Assembly: GCF_001638985.1 (NCBI RefSeq)
Contig: NW_017265160.1
Span: 1 to 64,000, forward strand
Reading direction: 5' to 3'
Origin: Phycomyces blakesleeanus NRRL 1555(-)
Taxonomy: Eukaryota; Mucoromycota; Mucoromycetes; Mucorales; Phycomycetaceae
DNA length: 64,000 nt
The notes under the pieces are model-generated. The model worked only from the letters and a program-made list of their open reading frames with translations, did no database searches and was not told the DNA's origin. Shown piece after piece: positions 61,329 through 64,000 of this stretch (within the stretch, counting starts at the first letter, position 1; each line of letters starts with the position of its first letter). The position numbers and the translations under genes are program-made.

Positions 61329-62889
61329 CCATATTAGTCTTTATTATTAATCATAATAAAAAAAGACATGCGTGCTGACATACATGGAAAGGTTGTTATC
61401 GCATTTTAACTAAAATAACACCAGAAATAAATACATATATAAAAACCAAACACACTTTGTTTACGGTGTTTTAGGTGGTACTTTTAGGATTATTTTGGTA
61501 AAATCATCAATAATACTACCTCTTTTTTTTTGAAGTCTATCTAGATCTTAATTGACTGAAGTATGCTAGATTTTATTTATATTCTGATGTGCTTATTTCT
61601 CAGTAATATTACTGTAATAAGCATGTTGTTTCTAGAATCTGAATCCCAAAAAAAGGCTAATCTGACTTGAAATACTCTTGTATGTGATCGAGTAGTTTCT
61701 TTGGGTATCTCTGGGAGCAGATTAAATGCCTTTGTGTTTCATCTTTATATCAAATACAGTATATATTGCTCTCCTCTCCCCTCGAAAACCAAGAAAACAC
61801 ATCTGACTTTATAATTGCGTGTAAAGGAGGTTGTATAATAAATGATATATGTCATGTTAACACGATCTGTAGAGACTGTAATTCACAAATCAAAATAAGA
61901 CAAGTTAGTGAGGTGTGGAGAGAAACGAAACAATAATGATAGCTTTCGGGGGGGGGGCAAAAGGATGGATATAACTATGGATTAACATATATATTATGAT
62001 AGGATTTTCTTAAAAAAAAAGGCGAGTGTGTTATATATGAGGGAAAAATAAGATGTAAAATAAAACAAGTGCAGACGAGAGTACGGTGAGACTTTGTTTT
62101 ATTAGAAGAAGTGAAAGAATCAGAAAGATGCTGTTCTATTGCTATTAGAGAGCTTGTTAACAGAGTCGATTAAGCTTATACTTCGACTTAGGCTTATCGG
62201 AGTATATATTTTCTTATACCGACTACAACTTCCATTTTTGATAAGTCTAAGCTCTACTTCGACTTTAGTCGAATAGCGAGAACCTTATCCTACAAATTCA
62301 TGAAGACATATACAATAATAATTAATTTTCAATACTCCTTACATAAAATCAATTATAAGACTCTTAGCTACAATATACTAAAATATCAGGGTGAAATATC
62401 AATTAATTCTCTCTAAAAGTCATTATGTTTGTTATGTAATAAAATAATAACATAACATTCTAAGTCTTGGGTATAAAACTCATAATAAATCAACTTTTTT
62501 CTATTTCATACATCAACTTTTTTTACAAATCACAATCTTTATTACTGTCATACATTTATAAATATCTAACCAACTATGGTACCAAATAAATCAAATAGAA
62601 CTACAAGAAGAAACAGAAAGAACTTGGTTATTCACTAGTATATACCATCACCTCCAAGTATAAAAGATCAAGAAGGTGAGAAATTTGTCCCTACGGTCAG
62701 CTTGTTGGGCTCTCTAGGTAGCTTAACATACTACAAAAAAACTAGTACTACTTCAAAAGGATCATACTTAGTTAAAAAGGTTATAGTGTAATGTTTAAAG
62801 GTAAAATAAAGTTCAAAAGACATAAAATCGATGTTTAATCTACTTTATATATTATTGATAGTATTGAAATACACAAGGCAACTCTAATA
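61329..62889. other. Intergenic region with short repeats and one broken ORF
   Basis: Holds a G run near 61949-61957, an imperfect 12-base inverted repeat (62187-62198 and 62240-62251) and a 71-codon frame at 62576-62791 with one internal TAG at codon 21. Nothing is recognisable as a gene family. Confidence 0.5.
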
Positions 62890-64000
62890 CAGTGGTCCCT
62901 CGATAATTTCACGCCCCTTTAATTTCACGCTTCGATAATTTCAAGGCTCTGAAGACCCAACTCGAAAAATAGGGCTTAACTTTCACGATTCTCGTTAATT
63001 TCACTTTCACGAAATTTTTTGGCCTTGAATCCTTAAAGAAAAAAAATTAGCCAATCAGACGAGAGCAATATAGTTACAGCTTGGTTTAAATTTTTTTAAT
63101 TCTAGCTTTTCATGATTTTGTAATTGACATCAATGTCAAGTGCGTTAAGTTTTCATGCCAAACACTGGGTTATCAAGTTGTTATCTAGCTTACTTTTTTT
63201 AAAATTTTTTTTTTCATTTTTTTTTCAGAAATAAAATAAAACTATATGTGCTATATTTTGATTAAGTTTCATATTAATTGTTTAGTAAAGATTATTCACT
63301 TGAAAAATATAAATATAATTCTAATTTGTTTGTTATAAAAGTTTTTATTGTAGATTTTATTATTTCTATCTGTCATTACTATTTATTGTTATTTGCAATT
63401 GTTACTATTTACAAACATATTACGAAATCAAGCTTTGACTGTACTTGGCTGCTAACTTTTTTTTCTATTTTTAAATGAAGAAAAATATATTTCTTATAGA
63501 AAATTGTTTTTATTTTATTTGAAAAAGAATAAATTTTAAAAAGACTTAAAGAAGCTGGTTACTTTAGTTTGCTTTGAGTTCGCGGTTTTCTGGAACTTGT
63601 TTCTAAGGCCTTCAACCTTACTGACGAAGTCTCTGTCAATATCCTCGTCTTCCAAGATATCCAAAAGCGTGCAAACACACTCAAACTTTTCCGAAGCAGA
63701 ATAAGTTCTCTTGAAAGGAACTGCTGATTCCACTTCAGCAATTTCTTCATTGCTGTTGTTGTTGGCTGCATTGTCGTCTGCGTCATACTCTTTCATGACA
63801 ATGTCAGCGATCTCATTCTCATTGATCACTCTATGAGTGCATTGTCTCTCATAGAGTGGATCTGATTCGCTGGTCGGACAATCTTCAAGAGACAGAAGAT
63901 CTGATCCAGCAATCTTGTCTAGGGTTTCTTCCAAGCCCTCGACCAGAACCTTTTCAGCCAGACTTTGCTGAATCATAGCCTGGTTTACATCTATAAATTA
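62890..64000. mobile_element. pogo/Tigger-like DNA transposon, truncated by the window edge
   Basis: The left terminus CAGTGGTCCCTCGATAATTT starts at 62890, directly after a TA dinucleotide, the usual target site of the Tc1/mariner-pogo superfamily. Its sequence is typical of pogo/Tigger ends. Subterminal repeats of TAATTTCACG occur at about 62904, 62921 and 62997. The 3' end of a transposase gene follows on the minus strand. The other terminus lies beyond 64000. Confidence 0.75.
63536..64000 (-). CDS. pogo-like transposase, C-terminal part
   Basis: An open minus-strand frame enters from beyond the window and stops at 63536, covering about 150 residues. It has an acidic linker (IADIVMKEYDADDN), a helical segment (SASEKFECVCTLLDILED) and ends TKVTSFFKSF, a short basic/aromatic tail like that of pogo/Tigger and CENP-B-related transposases. 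The catalytic DDE domain and the N-terminal HTH are outside the window, so activity cannot be judged. The visible part is uninterrupted, suggesting a young copy. Its position inside the element with pogo-type ends supports the call. Confidence 0.65.

Noticed and set aside
1..64000. CRISPR arrays, rRNA genes, bacterial-type operons, biosynthetic cluster
   Set aside because: None seen. The only direct repeats with spacing are satellites and microsatellites without unique spacers, and all genes are eukaryotic with spliceosomal introns.

Overview
The window reads as nuclear DNA of a filamentous fungus, most likely an early-diverging one (Mucoromycota, Mucorales-like). The non-coding DNA is AT-rich and full of TA runs and microsatellites. 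The genes have many short GT-AG introns, mostly about 45-240 bases. The protein families (HSPA12-type Hsp70, GH15 glucosidase with a trehalase-like N-terminus, Tnp2/Plavaka-like and pogo-like transposons, a divergent acetate-transporter-family protein) fit that group. The lineage is inferred, since no rRNA or mitochondrial marker is present. I rebuilt eleven exon-intron gene models by hand, and every one joins into an uninterrupted frame.

Left part (1-10.5 kb): a 31-bp AT-rich satellite fills the first 1.7 kb. It is followed by a tRNA-like element, a gene-poor stretch, a decayed Tnp2/Plavaka-like transposase (about 6.4-8.4 kb) and an ORF broken by one stop (9.5-9.9 kb).

First gene cluster (10.5-31.2 kb): an Mpv17/PMP22 membrane protein (+); a 911-residue chromatin protein (-) joining AT-hooks, an Rsc7/Swp82 domain, a Q/H tract and PHD-type zinc fingers; a possible 42-residue micro-ORF (+); fumarylacetoacetase (+); a GH15 enzyme (+); an unknown two-helix membrane protein (+); secreted RNase T2 (+); and a SAM methyltransferase with an N-myristoylation signal (-), convergent with the RNase.

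Middle (31.2-47.3 kb): mostly empty AT-rich DNA, with a broken gene carrying a PD-(D/E)XK-like motif (33.2-34.8 kb) and an HSPA12-type Hsp70 gene (37.6-39.9 kb). A 7.4-kb gene desert follows.

Right part (47.3-64 kb): a GPR1/FUN34/YaaH (Ato) family protein (+) converges on a large 12-exon gene (-). That gene encodes a 1494-residue ITFG2-like protein, a KICSTOR subunit in animals. After 5 kb of repeats comes a fold-back element 58 bases upstream of a methionine sulfoxide reductase A gene (+). A pogo/Tigger-like transposon runs off the right edge.

The genes are independent housekeeping and regulatory loci (tyrosine breakdown, oxidative repair, chromatin remodelling, nutrient signalling, secretion). 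I see no operon-like or biosynthetic cluster. The two most notable items are the fungal ITFG2-like protein with large low-complexity insertions and the Rsc7/Swp82-PHD fusion.
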